Numbered from the stretch's first letter, positions 51,557 through 61,418 are shown. The stretch: 64,000 nt of DNA from Methylobacterium sp. WL119 (GCF_008039875.1 NZ_VRUU01000012.1:1-64000), one strand, 5' to 3'. The notes: a model not told the origin generated them from the sequence alone. Made by a program: numbers and translations.

Positions 51557-51951
51557 GATCCCCGTCTCGGATTCGGTCGTGCAGGCCGATGTGATGGCAG
51601 CTCGGGCTCCAAGCGATGCGGGATCGGACGACCCGTCGCTGCATCTCGTCGGTCTCGATCCTCGCCTCGAGGAATGGCGTGGCGAGCAGGATGCGGCGGT
51701 CCGTGACGATCTCGGCGTTGTCGCACCGCCATGCGCTGGTGCTGCGGACGGATGAGATATGTTACGGCCACCCCGCGCCCTCATCCCGAGGTGCCGGAGC
51801 GAAGCGGAGGCCTCGAAGGAGAACTCCAGGGATCGCTCCGCCCGCTGGAGGGCTCCTTCGAGGCCCGCTGGCGCGAGCACCTCGGGATGCGGGCGTGATT
51901 GGGATCGGCCGAGGTCCGGGCGGGGCCGGCCAAGCGTTTGAAAGTCATCCG
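51557..51951. other. Intergenic region with palindrome and possible gene remnant
   Basis: It contains the 108-bp palindrome described separately. On the minus strand (about 51560-51755) there is a start-less frame with natural composition (EIVTDRRILLATPFLEARIE, then RRVVRSRIAWSPSCHHIGLH) that may be a gene remnant. It splits the fabF-fabG-SH3 genes from adhXL and lpxXL. Confidence 0.45.
51782..51889. repeat. Long intergenic palindrome (REP/MITE-like)
   Basis: Outer arms CATCCCGAGGTGC (51782-51794) and GCACCTCGGGATG (51877-51889) are perfect complements. Inner arms GGCCTCGAAGGAG and CTCCTTCGAGGCC are also perfect. The 108-bp unit would fold into one long hairpin. The form is typical of dispersed palindromes in Methylobacterium genomes (recollection, not a search). 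Confidence 0.85.
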
Positions 51952-52974
51952 ATGCAAGCCCTGCAACTCTTCGGCGACCGCGACCTGCGCCTGACCGAGG
52001 TCGAGGCGCCCCCTCCCCCCGGTCCCGGCGAGGTTCGGGTGCGCGTCCGCGCGGTCGGCCTGAACTTCATCGACGTCTGGGGCTTTCGCGGGATGGCCTT
52101 CGCCAAGCGGCGTCTGCCGCTGACGGTCGGCGCCGAGGCCGCGGGCGAGATCGCCGAGCTCGGCGAGGGCGTCGAGGGGCTCGAAGCCGGCGACAAGGTC
52201 GCGCTCTACGGCGCGATGACCTGTGGCCGATGCCGCGCCTGCACCGAGGGCCGCGACAACCTCTGCGAGGATGTCGGCGGGGTGATGGGCTTCCACATCG
52301 ACGGCTTCGCCCGCGAGTTCGTCACCATGCCGGCCCGGCTCGTGGTCAAGGTGCCCGACGCGGTCAGCCTCACCGACGCGGCCTGCGCCGGCATCGCCTT
52401 CGGCACGGTGCAGCACATGCTGTTCGACAACGCCAAGCTCGAGCCCGGCGAGAGCATCCTGGTCCATGCCGGAGGCTCAGGGATCGGCACCGCGGCGATC
52501 CGCATGGCCAAGGCCATCGGCTGCACCGTCTACACGACGGTGGGCGACGACGAGAAGGGCGCCAAGGCCGCCGCGCTCGGGGCCGACCACGTCGTCAACT
52601 ACCGCACCGAGCGCTTCGAGGGCGAGGTCCGCCGGCTGACCAAGCGGAAGGGCGTGGACGTGGTGTTCGAGCATGTCGGCCCCGACACCTGGAACGGCTC
52701 GCTGCTCTGCCTCAAGCGCGGCGGCCGCCTCGTGACCTGCGGCTCGACCTCGGGCGTCTCGACGACGATGAACCTGATGCAGCTGTTCCAGCAGCAATAC
52801 CGCATCACCGGCTCGTTCGGCTGCCGGCTCGCCAACATTGCGGAATCGCTCGACAAGATGGCCGACGGCATCCGCCCCGTCGTCGACACCGTCTATCCTC
52901 TGGCGGACTTCGCGCAGGGGCTCGAACGGCTGGAATCGCGCAAGGTCTTCGGCAAGATCCTCGTGAGCTTCTGA
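51952..52974 (+). CDS. MDR-family alcohol dehydrogenase/quinone oxidoreductase (AdhXL-like)
   Basis: Medium-chain dehydrogenase of 340 residues. It has the structural zinc lobe (CGRCRACTEGRDNLC) but lacks the usual catalytic-zinc cysteine (VGLNFIDVWGFRGM). The cofactor-binding motif is HAGGSGIGTAA. Its place between a FabF-type gene and an LpxXL-like gene matches the adh2XL gene of the rhizobial lipid A very-long-chain cluster; enoyl reduction is a reasonable role. ATG at 51952 follows the palindrome region; longer in-frame starts run through it and are rejected. Confidence 0.82.
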   Translation: MQALQLFGDRDLRLTEVEAPPPPGPGEVRVRVRAVGLNFIDVWGFRGMAFAKRRLPLTVGAEAAGEIAELGEGVEGLEAGDKVALYGAMTCGRCRACTEGRDNLCEDVGGVMGFHIDGFAREFVTMPARLVVKVPDAVSLTDAACAGIAFGTVQHMLFDNAKLEPGESILVHAGGSGIGTAAIRMAKAIGCTVYTTVGDDEKGAKAAALGADHVVNYRTERFEGEVRRLTKRKGVDVVFEHVGPDTWNGSLLCLKRGGRLVTCGSTSGVSTTMNLMQLFQQQYRITGSFGCRLANIAESLDKMADGIRPVVDTVYPLADFAQGLERLESRKVFGKILVSF

Positions 52975-53087
52975 CGCCCTCCCCTGTCGCGATGAAATGA
53001 TCTAAGCCCGCGGAGCTTCCCGCGCGGCGTCGCCCGCCGCGCCCGCGCCCCGCCTCGACGGGACGCCTCCCACCCGAGAGTGACCCG

Positions 53088-54089
53088 TTGCTGCGCCTCG
53101 CCCTGACCCTGAAGCGCAACCTGCCGCGGCTCGCCGGCTATGCGATGCTGCCACTGATCCGCGCGGTGTTCTGGCTGTCGCGGGTCCTCGGCCCCGAGCG
53201 CGCGGGGGATGCCGGCGGCGCGCTGCTGCGCGCGCTCGGGCCCTGGCTGCCCTCGCACCGGACGGCGCTAACGAATCTGCGCGCCGCCTTCCCCGACGCG
53301 TCCGAGGCCGAGATCCGAGGGATCGCGCGGTCCGCCTGGGACAATCTCGGCCGCACCGGCGCCGAGTACGCCCATCTCGACACGCTGTTCGACTTCGACC
53401 CCGCCGACCCCGCGACCCAGCGCATGCAGGTCGAGGGCCTGGCGCATTTTCTGGCGCTGCGCGACGACGGCCGCCCGGGCCTCGTGTTCTCGGCCCATCT
53501 CGCCAACTGGGAGCTGCCGGCGATCTGCGCGGCGAAGTTCGATCTCGAGACCACCGCGGTGTTCCGCGCGCCGAACAACCCGGCCGCGGCGCGCCTCGTG
53601 CAGGAGGTCCGGCGCAAGACCATGGGGCGGCTCGCCGCCTCCGGGCCGGGCGGCGCCTTCGCGATGCAGGGCGTGGTCGAGCGCGGCGGCCATCTCGGGC
53701 AGCTGATCGACCAGCACTTCACCCGCGGCGTCGTGGTGTCGTTCTTTGGGCGTCCGTGCCTAGCGAACCCGCTGCTCGCCAAGCTCGCCCGCCACTACGA
53801 TTGCCCGGTGCACGGCGCGCGCGTGGTGCGCCTTCCGAACGGCCGGTTTCGGCTCGAGCTGACCCCGCCCCTCGACCTGCCGCGCGACGCGGACGGGCAG
53901 ATCGCGGTGGCCGGCGCGATGCAGGCGATGACCGCGATCGTCGAGGGCTGGGTGCGCGAGAATCCCGGGCAGTGGTTGTGGATGCACCGGCGCTGGCGGC
54001 CGAATATGCTGCCGAAGGCGCGTGCGACCGAGGTCGCCGAGCCTCAAGCCAACGTGATTTCCCAGCCGGCGTCGCGTGCGCTCTCCTGA
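53088..54089 (+). CDS. lpxXL: Lipid A acyltransferase of the LpxL family (LpxXL-like)
   Basis: Acyltransferase of 333 residues that adds a secondary acyl chain to lipid A. It has an N-terminal membrane anchor (YAMLPLIRAVFWLSRVLG), the catalytic His-x4-Glu in SAHLANWE (His137, Glu142), then FRAPNNP, QLIDQHF and the C-terminal NPGQWLWMHRRW typical of LpxL/HtrB. Position after the FabF-FabG-AdhXL genes indicates the XL subtype that transfers the 28-carbon hydroxy acid. It starts at TTG 53088; no better start is in frame nearby. Confidence 0.87.
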   Translation: MLRLALTLKRNLPRLAGYAMLPLIRAVFWLSRVLGPERAGDAGGALLRALGPWLPSHRTALTNLRAAFPDASEAEIRGIARSAWDNLGRTGAEYAHLDTLFDFDPADPATQRMQVEGLAHFLALRDDGRPGLVFSAHLANWELPAICAAKFDLETTAVFRAPNNPAAARLVQEVRRKTMGRLAASGPGGAFAMQGVVERGGHLGQLIDQHFTRGVVVSFFGRPCLANPLLAKLARHYDCPVHGARVVRLPNGRFRLELTPPLDLPRDADGQIAVAGAMQAMTAIVEGWVRENPGQWLWMHRRWRPNMLPKARATEVAEPQANVISQPASRALS

Positions 54090-54093
54090 GGCG

Positions 54094-54861
54094 ATGACGG
54101 CGACCCACGCTCGTCCCCACTCGTTCGTCCCGATCCGCGTCCTGCTCGCGGCGTTGGCCGCCGGCCTGCCGTGCGGTCCGGCTGCGGCCGAGCCGTTGCG
54201 CGCGGTGGTCGAGCTGTTCACCAGCCAGGGTTGCGCCGCCTGCCGCTCGGCCGATCCGGTGATCGGCGACCTCGCCCGCCAGCCCGGCATCCTCGCGCTG
54301 ACGCTTCCCGTGACCTACTGGGACTATCTCGGCTGGAAGGACACCCTGGCCCAGCGCCCGTTCGGCGAGCGGCAGCATGCCTATTCCGGCGTGCACGGCG
54401 CGCGCCAGATGTTCACCCCCCAGGCCGTGATCAACGGCTCCGCCTCGACCGTCGCCTCGGACAGGGCCGCCCTGGAGAAGCTGCTGCGCGAGGCGAACGC
54501 CCGCGGCGGTCTGCCCGTGCCGGTCCGCGGCGAGGAGCGCGACGAGCGGATCGTGATCGAGATCGGGGCCGAGCCGGTACCGAAGGCGGATCTGAAGGGC
54601 GACGTCTGGCTGGTTCCGGTCCTGCGCAGCCGCCCGGTCGCGATCGGCGGCGGCGAGAACCGCGGCCGAACCGCCACCTACGTCAACGTCGTGCGCGGCC
54701 TGCAGCGCCTCGGGCCCTGGACCGGCCAGGCGGTGCGGTTCGAGGTGCCCCGAACGGTGGCCCGCGTCGCGGAGGCCGATGCCTGGGTCGTGGTGGTTCA
54801 GGGGACGGTCGGCGGTCGGCCGGCCAGGATATTCGGCGCCGCCAAAGGGCCCGGTCTCTGA
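54094..54861 (+). CDS. DUF1223 exported protein
   Basis: Exported protein of 255 residues: a signal peptide (VLLAALAAGLPCGPAAA), then a thioredoxin-like fold with the conserved ELFTSQGCAACRSADP, where a CxxC pair may be redox-active, and LPVTYWDYLGWKDTLA. It is probably a periplasmic thiol protein; function untested. The ATG at 54094 is 2 bp downstream of a GAGG; an upstream GTG (54076) overlapping lpxXL is also possible. Confidence 0.82.
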   Translation: MTATHARPHSFVPIRVLLAALAAGLPCGPAAAEPLRAVVELFTSQGCAACRSADPVIGDLARQPGILALTLPVTYWDYLGWKDTLAQRPFGERQHAYSGVHGARQMFTPQAVINGSASTVASDRAALEKLLREANARGGLPVPVRGEERDERIVIEIGAEPVPKADLKGDVWLVPVLRSRPVAIGGGENRGRTATYVNVVRGLQRLGPWTGQAVRFEVPRTVARVAEADAWVVVVQGTVGGRPARIFGAAKGPGL

Positions 54862-54989
54862 AGGGGCCCGGTCGCTGCGGCACGGAGCCTCGAACCGGAG
54901 CAAGCCCCGCCCGGGATCCTCAAAATCGAGCCTCACCCGCAGCCGGGTCATGCCCCGTCGTCGTCGACGCCCGGCGTCGCGGCTCGGTC

Positions 54990-55790
54990 TTACGGGTCGA
55001 GCCCTTCGGCGATGCGGCGGCGGGCGCGCAGCGTCTCCATGCGCGACACCGAGAACACCGAGGCCTCGTAGAGCAGCAGCATCGGCAGCGCGAGGGAGAG
55101 CTGCGAGATCACGTCGGGCGGCGTCAGCACGGCGGCGGCGACGAAGACGAGGACGATCGCGTAGCGCCGCTTCTCGCGCAGGAACTTGGCGTCGATGATG
55201 CCGATCTGCCCGAGCAGCGTCAGGATCACCGGCAGCTGGAAGGCGATGCCGAAGGCGAAGATTAGCGTCATGATCAGGGAGAGGTACTCGTCGACCTTCG
55301 GCAGCAGCGCGATCGTCGGCTCGCCGGCGACGCCGACCTGCTGCAGCGACACCGAGAACTTGATGAGCAGCGGCATCGCCAGGAAGAACACGACCAGCGC
55401 GCCGAGCACGAAGAACACCGGCGTGGCGACGAGGTAGGGCATGAACGCCTTGCGCTCGTTGCGGTACAGGCCCGGGGCGACGAAGGCGTAGATCTGCGTC
55501 GCGATCACCGGGAAGGCGAGGAACGCCGCGCCGAAGACGCTGAGCTTGATGTTGGTGAAGACCTGCTCGAGGAAGTGCGTCGCGATCAGCTTGGCGTTCT
55601 CGACCCCGACGATCGAGACGTAGGGGTGGACGAGGATGTTGTAGATCTCGCGCGAGAAGAAGAAGCACCCGAAGAACATGATCACGAACGCGATCAGCGA
55701 CTTGATCAGCCGTGCGCGCAATTCGATCAGGTGGTCGAGGAGCGGCGCCCGCGACGCCTCGATCTCGGCCTCGTCCGTCTGGTCGATCAT
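54990..55790 (-). CDS. tatC: Sec-independent protein translocase TatC
   Basis: Core receptor of the Tat export system, 266 residues with six membrane helices. Family residues are in the N-terminal loop ([14 protein letters not shown]), the first periplasmic loop (PYVSIVG to FTNIKLSVF), [11 protein letters not shown] and [11 protein letters not shown]. It is downstream of tatB by 3 bp. It would export the Tat-type SorA precursor encoded in this window. Confidence 0.95.
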   Translation of the reverse strand: MIDQTDEAEIEASRAPLLDHLIELRARLIKSLIAFVIMFFGCFFFSREIYNILVHPYVSIVGVENAKLIATHFLEQVFTNIKLSVFGAAFLAFPVIATQIYAFVAPGLYRNERKAFMPYLVATPVFFVLGALVVFFLAMPLLIKFSVSLQQVGVAGEPTIALLPKVDEYLSLIMTLIFAFGIAFQLPVILTLLGQIGIIDAKFLREKRRYAIVLVFVAAAVLTPPDVISQLSLALPMLLLYEASVFSVSRMETLRARRRIAEGLDP

Positions 55791-55793
55791 CGC

Positions 55794-56345
55794 TTAATGG
55801 CCTGCGGCCGGTGCGGAGGGGGCCGGGCCGTGCGGCGCGGGCGTCGGGTCCGGGGCCGGCCCGTAGGGGTCGTCGACGGATCCCGGGACGGGAAGCGGCT
55901 CGGGGGCGGCCTGCACTTCCGCGACGGGCTGGGCGACGGGCTGTTCCAGGGCCTTCGGCACGTCGTAGGCGCCGCCGGTCGTCGGAGCCGCGCTCTCGGC
56001 CGCCTTCAGCTGCGCGGTGGCGTCGGCCAGCGTCGCCGAGCTCGGCTTCGGCGCGCGGGCCTCGACGGCGCCCTTGAGCTCGTCGCGGATGGTCTGGACC
56101 GGGTTGAAGCCGCCGCTCGCGCCCCGCACCGTGTCGCGGATGCCGTCGACCTCCTTGCGGACGTCGTCCAGCTCCGCCTCGCGGATCGCCTCGTTGAACT
56201 GCATCTGGAACTCGCCCGCCATGCGGCGGACCTTCCGCGTCACCTGCCCGACGGTGCGCAGCGCCTTTGGCAGGTCCTTCGGCCCGATGACGATGAGGGC
56301 GACGCCGCCGATCAGCATCACCTCCCCCCAGCTCATGTCCAGCAT
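55794..56345 (-). CDS. tatB: Sec-independent protein translocase TatB
   Basis: Tat receptor subunit of 183 residues: a short N-terminal helix (SWGEVMLIGGVALIVIGP), the hinge KDLPKAL, a long amphipathic helix (FQMQFNEAIREAELDDVRKE) and a Pro/Ala-rich tail (APDPTPAPHGPAPSAPAAG). The start is ATG at 56345 (or 56336, three codons on). It lies 101 bp after tatA. Confidence 0.93.
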   Translation of the reverse strand: MLDMSWGEVMLIGGVALIVIGPKDLPKALRTVGQVTRKVRRMAGEFQMQFNEAIREAELDDVRKEVDGIRDTVRGASGGFNPVQTIRDELKGAVEARAPKPSSATLADATAQLKAAESAAPTTGGAYDVPKALEQPVAQPVAEVQAAPEPLPVPGSVDDPYGPAPDPTPAPHGPAPSAPAAGH

Positions 56346-56446
56346 GTCGTCGACGGTCCTGCAGCCTCGGGCCCGTCGCCACGGCGCCGACGGGCCTCGG
56401 GAAATGAGCCGTGCCCCCACACGCGGGGGCGCGGGCCCGGGCCTCC

Positions 56447-56722
56447 TCAGACGGGCTTGCGCTCGCCCTGCGGCAGGTGGCTCGCCGGGATCGCGGTGCC
56501 GGGGCTGGTCTCGCCCGCGTGCGGGATGGTGCGGACGGGCTCGGCCGGGGCGACGGGCGGGGTCGCGGCCTGCGTCGGCGCCTCGTCCTCGGCCATGCCC
56601 TTCTTGAACGCCTTGATGCCCTTGGCGACGTCGCCCATCAGGTCCGAGACCTTGCCGCGGCCGAACAGCAGCATCACGATGACGGCGACGACGACCCAGT
56701 GCCAGATACTCATGCTGCCCAT
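56447..56722 (-). CDS. tatA: Sec-independent protein translocase TatA
   Basis: Pore-forming Tat subunit of 91 residues: the N-terminal helix [19 protein letters not shown], the amphipathic helix [19 protein letters not shown] and a hydrophilic tail. ATG at 56722 is chosen because AGGAGG stands 5 bases upstream; a longer GTG start is unlikely. First gene of tatABC. Confidence 0.94.
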   Translation of the reverse strand: MGSMSIWHWVVVAVIVMLLFGRGKVSDLMGDVAKGIKAFKKGMAEDEAPTQAATPPVAPAEPVRTIPHAGETSPGTAIPASHLPQGERKPV

Positions 56723-56881
56723 GGCAACCTCCTGCGCCACGGGTCACGCATCGTGAGAGACGTGTCCGCGTCGGCACGTGTCCGCGGTTGAATTTCGGGC
56801 AGAACCTAGGGACCGCGCCGGGTTAACACAAGCGGTCAAACCCGGATCGCCCCGGCAATCCCATGCGGGGACCGCGCCCCG

Positions 56882-57889
56882 TCAGGCGGCCTGCGCTAGG
56901 GCCGCGGCGAATTGCGCACGGGCCAGCGGCAGGTCGAGGCCGTCGCGGGCGCCCCCGAGCCGGGCGAGCGCCGCCTCCGCGCGGCGCAGGGCGGCACCGG
57001 CCAGCGACGGCGTGCCCTCCGCGACGGCGCGCATCTCGTCCGCGTCGCCGTTGCAGTGGAGCGCCACGTCGATGCCGGCGGCGAAGGCCGCCTCGGCCCG
57101 GGTGCGGAACGGCCCGGTCAGGGCATGCATCGACAGGTCGTCGGTCATCAGCAGGCCGTCGAAGCCGATCGCGCCGCGGATCACGTCGGCGATCACGGGC
57201 GCCGACTGGGTCGCCGGCCGGTCGGGATCGATCTGCGTGAATACCACGTGGGCGCTCATTGCCATCGGCAGGTCGGCGAGGGCGCGGAAGGGCCGGAAAT
57301 CCTGGGCCGCGAGGGATTCGAGGCTCGCCTCGACCACCGGCAGGCCGTGGTGGCTGTCGCAGGCGGCGCGGCCGTGCCCGGGGATGTGCTTCATCACCGG
57401 CAGCACCCCGCCGGCCATCAGGCCCTCGGCCACCGCCCGGCCGATCTCGGCCACCTGCTGCGGCGTCGTGGCGTAGGCGCGGTCGCCGATGATGTCGTGG
57501 GCGCCGGGCTCGGGCACGTCGAGGACGGGCGCGCAGTCGACGTTGATGCCGACGTCGGCGAGGTCGTGCGCCATCAGGCGCGCGCCGAGCCGCGCCATCG
57601 CGGCGGCCGCCCCGTCGAGCCGGCGGAAGCGCCCGCCGGCCGGGTAGGCCGGCCAGTGCGGCGGCCCCATGCGCTGAACCCGGCCGCCCTCCTGGTCGAT
57701 CAGGATCGGCGCGTCGTCCCGGCCGATCGTGGCGCGCAGCGACGCGGTCAGCGCCCGGACCTCGTCCGGCGTGCCGATGTTGCGCTTGAACAGGATGAAG
57801 CCCCAGGGCCGCACGTCGCGGAAGAACGCGGTCTCGTCCGGCGACAGGGTCTTGCCGGCGCAGCCGAGGATCAGGGCACGGGAGGTCAT
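56882..57889 (-). CDS. nagZ: Beta-N-acetylhexosaminidase NagZ
   Basis: Cytoplasmic glycoside hydrolase family 3 enzyme for peptidoglycan recycling, 335 residues. The signature KHIPGHGRAACDSHHGLP includes the His/Asp acid-base loop, and the catalytic nucleophile is in LMTDDLSM. IDQEGGRVQRM is also conserved. The start is ATG at 57889, where the domain begins. It is upstream of tatA with a 159-bp gap; scpA and scpB, often found between these genes in alphaproteobacteria, are absent. Confidence 0.93.
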   Translation of the reverse strand: MTSRALILGCAGKTLSPDETAFFRDVRPWGFILFKRNIGTPDEVRALTASLRATIGRDDAPILIDQEGGRVQRMGPPHWPAYPAGGRFRRLDGAAAAMARLGARLMAHDLADVGINVDCAPVLDVPEPGAHDIIGDRAYATTPQQVAEIGRAVAEGLMAGGVLPVMKHIPGHGRAACDSHHGLPVVEASLESLAAQDFRPFRALADLPMAMSAHVVFTQIDPDRPATQSAPVIADVIRGAIGFDGLLMTDDLSMHALTGPFRTRAEAAFAAGIDVALHCNGDADEMRAVAEGTPSLAGAALRRAEAALARLGGARDGLDLPLARAQFAAALAQAA

Positions 57890-58120
57890 CGGGGACGGTC
57901 TTCCCGGGAGGGTTGGGTTGCGGGCATCGCCTGCCCGGACGAAGAATACGAATCCGTGGCGAGCGTCCGACAGGAGATGCCCGCGCCGCAAGGCCAAACC
58001 GCGACGTCTGCCGGACCATCGGTCCGCGCACGCTCGGGTGTTGCGCCGGCGACTCAGGCGCGGCCCCGGCGGATCGCCGATCTCAGGCGATCCGCCGACG
58101 CGGGTTTTGTGGAGGCGGGC

Positions 58121-59536
58121 TCAGTTCTTGGCGACGAAGCACTGTCCGCCGGCGCCCTGAAGCTCGGTGCAGAGGCTCGTGGCTTTCGCCTTGGCCAGCG
58201 GCCCGACGCGGACCCGGAAGATCGTCTTGCCGTTGACCTCGGCCTGGCGGATCAGCTCCGGCTTGCCGGCGAGCTGGCTGTACTTGCCCTGCATCTCGCG
58301 GAAGGCGGTCTGGGCTTCCTTGGCGCTGGTGCGGACGCCGAGCTGGACCGAGAACCCGCCGACGGCGGCGTTGCTCACGGTCGCCGTCGTGGCCGGGGCC
58401 TCGACCGGGACGGCGGCCTCGGGCGCGACGGCGGCGACGCGCTGCGGTGCCTTCGGCTTGGCCGGCGGCGGGACCGCCGCAGCGGGCGTGCGCTCGGGCG
58501 CCGGCGGCGCCTGCGTTGCGGCGGGCTGCGAGGGCGGCTGCGCGGTCGCGGTCTGGCTCGGCATCTGCGGCGTCGAAGCCGCCGCCATCCGGCCGGGCTT
58601 GGGGCGTGCGGCGGATGCATCGTCGCCCGGCAGCGTCATGGTCGGGACCGGCGAGATCGGGGACGATTCCGCCTGGGCCTCGCGCTGGACCGCCGGGGGC
58701 GGGGTGTCCGGCCGGACCACGACGGTGCGGACCTTGCGCGGCTGGCCGAACACGTCGAACGAGGCCGAGCCCGGCGTGAGGTTGGCCGTCTCGCCGCGAT
58801 CCTGTGCCGGCCGATCCTGCCCTTGCGCCGCGCGGGCGGCCTGGGCCACGTCGAGGGGCTGCTCCTCGCGGTTGACGATGCGGATCTGGCTGTCCTTGGC
58901 CTTGGGCTCGTAGATCTGGCGGTTCTGGTCCGGGATCTCGACGCCGTCGGCGACCTTCGGCGCGACCTTCACCGGCGAGGTGTCGGCCTGGATCACCGGC
59001 ACGCCGCCGCCGCTGCCGCCGCGGCTCAGGCCCTTGTAGGTCAGTGCGCCGGTCACCGCGACGACGACGACGGCGACGCCCGCGCCGACCGTGACCAGCC
59101 GCCGGCGCGGCTTCACCCGCTTCAGGCTGCGCTGGTCGTAGGCCTCGGAACCGCCGTCCTGGTAGGTCTGCGCGTCGCCGTAGGCCACCGGCTGGTCGGA
59201 GCCGTGGTCGACCGAGGCGAGATACTGGTCGAACGCGTCGGCCGGGGTGTTGCGCTGCGGCTCGGCGTAATCGTTCGGATGATGGGCGGCCTCGTTGCCG
59301 AAGCTCGGCTCCTGGCGGCCGCGATGGGCGGACGCCTGGGGGGCGGGCTCGCGCCGGTCGTCGCGGGCGGCGAGGAGGGCGCGGAAAGGATCGTCCTGGC
59401 CGACGATGCGGGCGAGTTCCGCCAGCGGGTCGGGCTTCTGCGCGGCAGGTTCGACGGCCCGCGGGGCCGGCGAAGGCTGCTGCAGATCGCGCGCGAAGGC
59501 GTCGAAATCGACAGGCGCACGCGAAGCGTTCGTCAT
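58121..59536 (-). CDS. SPOR-domain cell envelope protein
   Basis: Bitopic protein of 471 residues: a disordered cytoplasmic part, a membrane helix at about 148-168 (VTVGAGVAVVVVAVTGALTY), a long Pro/Ala/Gln-rich periplasmic linker and a C-terminal SPOR domain (about 393-470: GGFSVQLGVRTSAKEAQTAF to CTELQGAGGQCFV). SPOR domains bind denuded septal peptidoglycan. It sits between argS and nagZ, the standard alphaproteobacterial order. Confidence 0.92.
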   Translation of the reverse strand: MTNASRAPVDFDAFARDLQQPSPAPRAVEPAAQKPDPLAELARIVGQDDPFRALLAARDDRREPAPQASAHRGRQEPSFGNEAAHHPNDYAEPQRNTPADAFDQYLASVDHGSDQPVAYGDAQTYQDGGSEAYDQRSLKRVKPRRRLVTVGAGVAVVVVAVTGALTYKGLSRGGSGGGVPVIQADTSPVKVAPKVADGVEIPDQNRQIYEPKAKDSQIRIVNREEQPLDVAQAARAAQGQDRPAQDRGETANLTPGSASFDVFGQPRKVRTVVVRPDTPPPAVQREAQAESSPISPVPTMTLPGDDASAARPKPGRMAAASTPQMPSQTATAQPPSQPAATQAPPAPERTPAAAVPPPAKPKAPQRVAAVAPEAAVPVEAPATTATVSNAAVGGFSVQLGVRTSAKEAQTAFREMQGKYSQLAGKPELIRQAEVNGKTIFRVRVGPLAKAKATSLCTELQGAGGQCFVAKN

Positions 59537-59574
59537 GGCAGCATCCTTATCCTACGCCGACTTAGGGGGCGCAC

Positions 59575-61335
59575 TCATCGCATCGCGTCCGGAGCGCTCA
59601 CGCCAAGCACGGCGAGACCGGATGCCAGGACGCCTCGCAGCGCTTCGATCAGCGCCAGCCTCGCCCGAGTCGACTTTCGGTCGGTTGGATTAACAAACCG
59701 TAATTGCGGCAAGTCTTTGCCCTTGTTCCAGAAACTATGCAGGCTGCTCGCCGTTTCATAGAGGTGGAACGCGATCCGGTGCGGTTCGTGGGCGGCGGCG
59801 GCCGCCTCCAGCACGCGGGGGTATTGCGCGATCAGCCGCAGCATCTCGGCCTCGCCCTCATCGGACAGCAGCGCGAAGTCCGCATCACCCAGCGCCGCCG
59901 CATCGGCGGGATCGAAGTCGGGGAACGCCTCGCGTGCCTGCCGCTGCACCGAGCGGATGCGGGCATGGGCGTACTGGACATAGAAGACCGGGTTGTCCTT
60001 CGACTGCTCGACCACCTTGGCGAGGTCGAAATCGAGGGTCGCGTCGTTCTTGCGGTAGAGCATCATGAAGCGGATCGCGTCGCGGCCGACCTCGTCGATG
60101 ACCTCGCGGAGCGTCACGAACTCGCCCGAGCGCTTGCTCATCTTCACGGGCTCGCCCGCGCGCAACAGCCGCACCAGCTGGCACAGCTTCACGTCGAGGC
60201 TCGCCCGCCCGTCGGTGACCGCCTTCACCGCCGCCTGCATGCGCTTGACGTAGCCGCCGTGGTCGGCGCCGAGGACGTCGATCAGCTCGGTGGCGCCGGC
60301 GAGGTACTTCGCCCGGTGGTATGCGATGTCGGAGGCGAAGTAGGTGTAGGAGCCGTCCGACTTCAGCAGCGGCCGGTCGGTGTCGTCGCCGAAATCCTTG
60401 GTGCGGAACAGGGTCTGCTCGCGGTCCTCCCAATCCTCCGGCACCTGCCCCTTGGGCGGCGGCAGGCGGCCCTCGTAGACGAGGCCCTTCTCGCGCAGCT
60501 CCGCGAGCAGCGCCGCGACCGCGCCGCCGCCCTCCCCCTGCAGGGTGCGCTCGGAGAAGAACACATCGTGGTGGATGCCGATCGCGGCGAGGTCCCCGCG
60601 GATCATCGCCATCATCTCGGCGATGGCGGTCTCGCGCACCACCGGCAACCATTCGGATTCCGGTTGTCCGAGCAGCGCGCGGCCGTGGGTCTCGGCCAGC
60701 GCCTGCCCCACCGGCACGAGGTAGTCGCCGGGATAGAGACCCTCGGGGATCGCCCCGACCTCCTCGCCCAGCGCCTCGCGGTAGCGCAGGTAGGCGGAGC
60801 GGGCGAGCACGTCGACCTGCGCGCCGGCGTCGTTGATGTAGTACTCGCGCGTCACCTGCCGGCCGGCGGCGACGAGGAGGTTGGCCAGCGCGTCGCCGAA
60901 CACCGCCCCGCGGCCGTGCCCGACATGCATCGGGCCGGTCGGGTTGGCCGATACGTACTCGATGTTGACCCGGCCGCCCGCCATCCGTCCGCGCCCATAG
61001 CCAACGGGATCGGCCAGCACGCCGCGCAGAACGCCGTGGAACACGGCGGGCGCGAGGCGCAGGTTGATGAAGCCGGGGCCGGCGACCTCGGCTCCGACCA
61101 CGCGCGGGTCCGTGCGCAGCTCGGCGGCCAGCGCCTCGCCCAACGCCTTCGGGTTGGTCTTGGCCTCCTTGGCGAGCACCAGGGCGGCGTTGGTGGCGAG
61201 GTCGCCGTGGCTCGCGTCGCGCGGCGGCTCGACCACGACCCGGGCGAGGTCGAGGCCTTCGGGCAGCGTCCCGCCGCGGACCAGCGCCTCGACGGCCTCG
61301 CGCACGCGCGCCTCGAACAGGGCGAAGATGTTCAT
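59575..61335 (-). CDS. argS: Arginyl-tRNA synthetase
   Basis: Class I aminoacyl-tRNA synthetase of 586 residues that charges tRNA-Arg. The HIGH-equivalent motif is [15 protein letters not shown] (about 129-143) and the KMSKS-equivalent is VKMSKRSGE. It has the N-terminal Add-1 domain ([17 protein letters not shown]) and the C-terminal DALR anticodon-binding domain ending [11 protein letters not shown]. It lies 38 bp upstream of the SPOR gene on the same strand. Confidence 0.97.
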   Translation of the reverse strand: MNIFALFEARVREAVEALVRGGTLPEGLDLARVVVEPPRDASHGDLATNAALVLAKEAKTNPKALGEALAAELRTDPRVVGAEVAGPGFINLRLAPAVFHGVLRGVLADPVGYGRGRMAGGRVNIEYVSANPTGPMHVGHGRGAVFGDALANLLVAAGRQVTREYYINDAGAQVDVLARSAYLRYREALGEEVGAIPEGLYPGDYLVPVGQALAETHGRALLGQPESEWLPVVRETAIAEMMAMIRGDLAAIGIHHDVFFSERTLQGEGGGAVAALLAELREKGLVYEGRLPPPKGQVPEDWEDREQTLFRTKDFGDDTDRPLLKSDGSYTYFASDIAYHRAKYLAGATELIDVLGADHGGYVKRMQAAVKAVTDGRASLDVKLCQLVRLLRAGEPVKMSKRSGEFVTLREVIDEVGRDAIRFMMLYRKNDATLDFDLAKVVEQSKDNPVFYVQYAHARIRSVQRQAREAFPDFDPADAAALGDADFALLSDEGEAEMLRLIAQYPRVLEAAAAAHEPHRIAFHLYETASSLHSFWNKGKDLPQLRFVNPTDRKSTRARLALIEALRGVLASGLAVLGVSAPDAMR

Positions 61336-61418
61336 GATCGTGTCAAATCCGCTCGCACCGGCGCCCGACGATGCGACGGTGTCTCATCCCCGCGCCATAG
61401 CAAGGGGGGGCGGAGGTG

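Noticed and set aside
56912..59761. 949-codon open frame across nagZ and the SPOR gene
   Set aside because: Crosses two real minus-strand genes and their gap; low-complexity Arg/Gly/Asp content.
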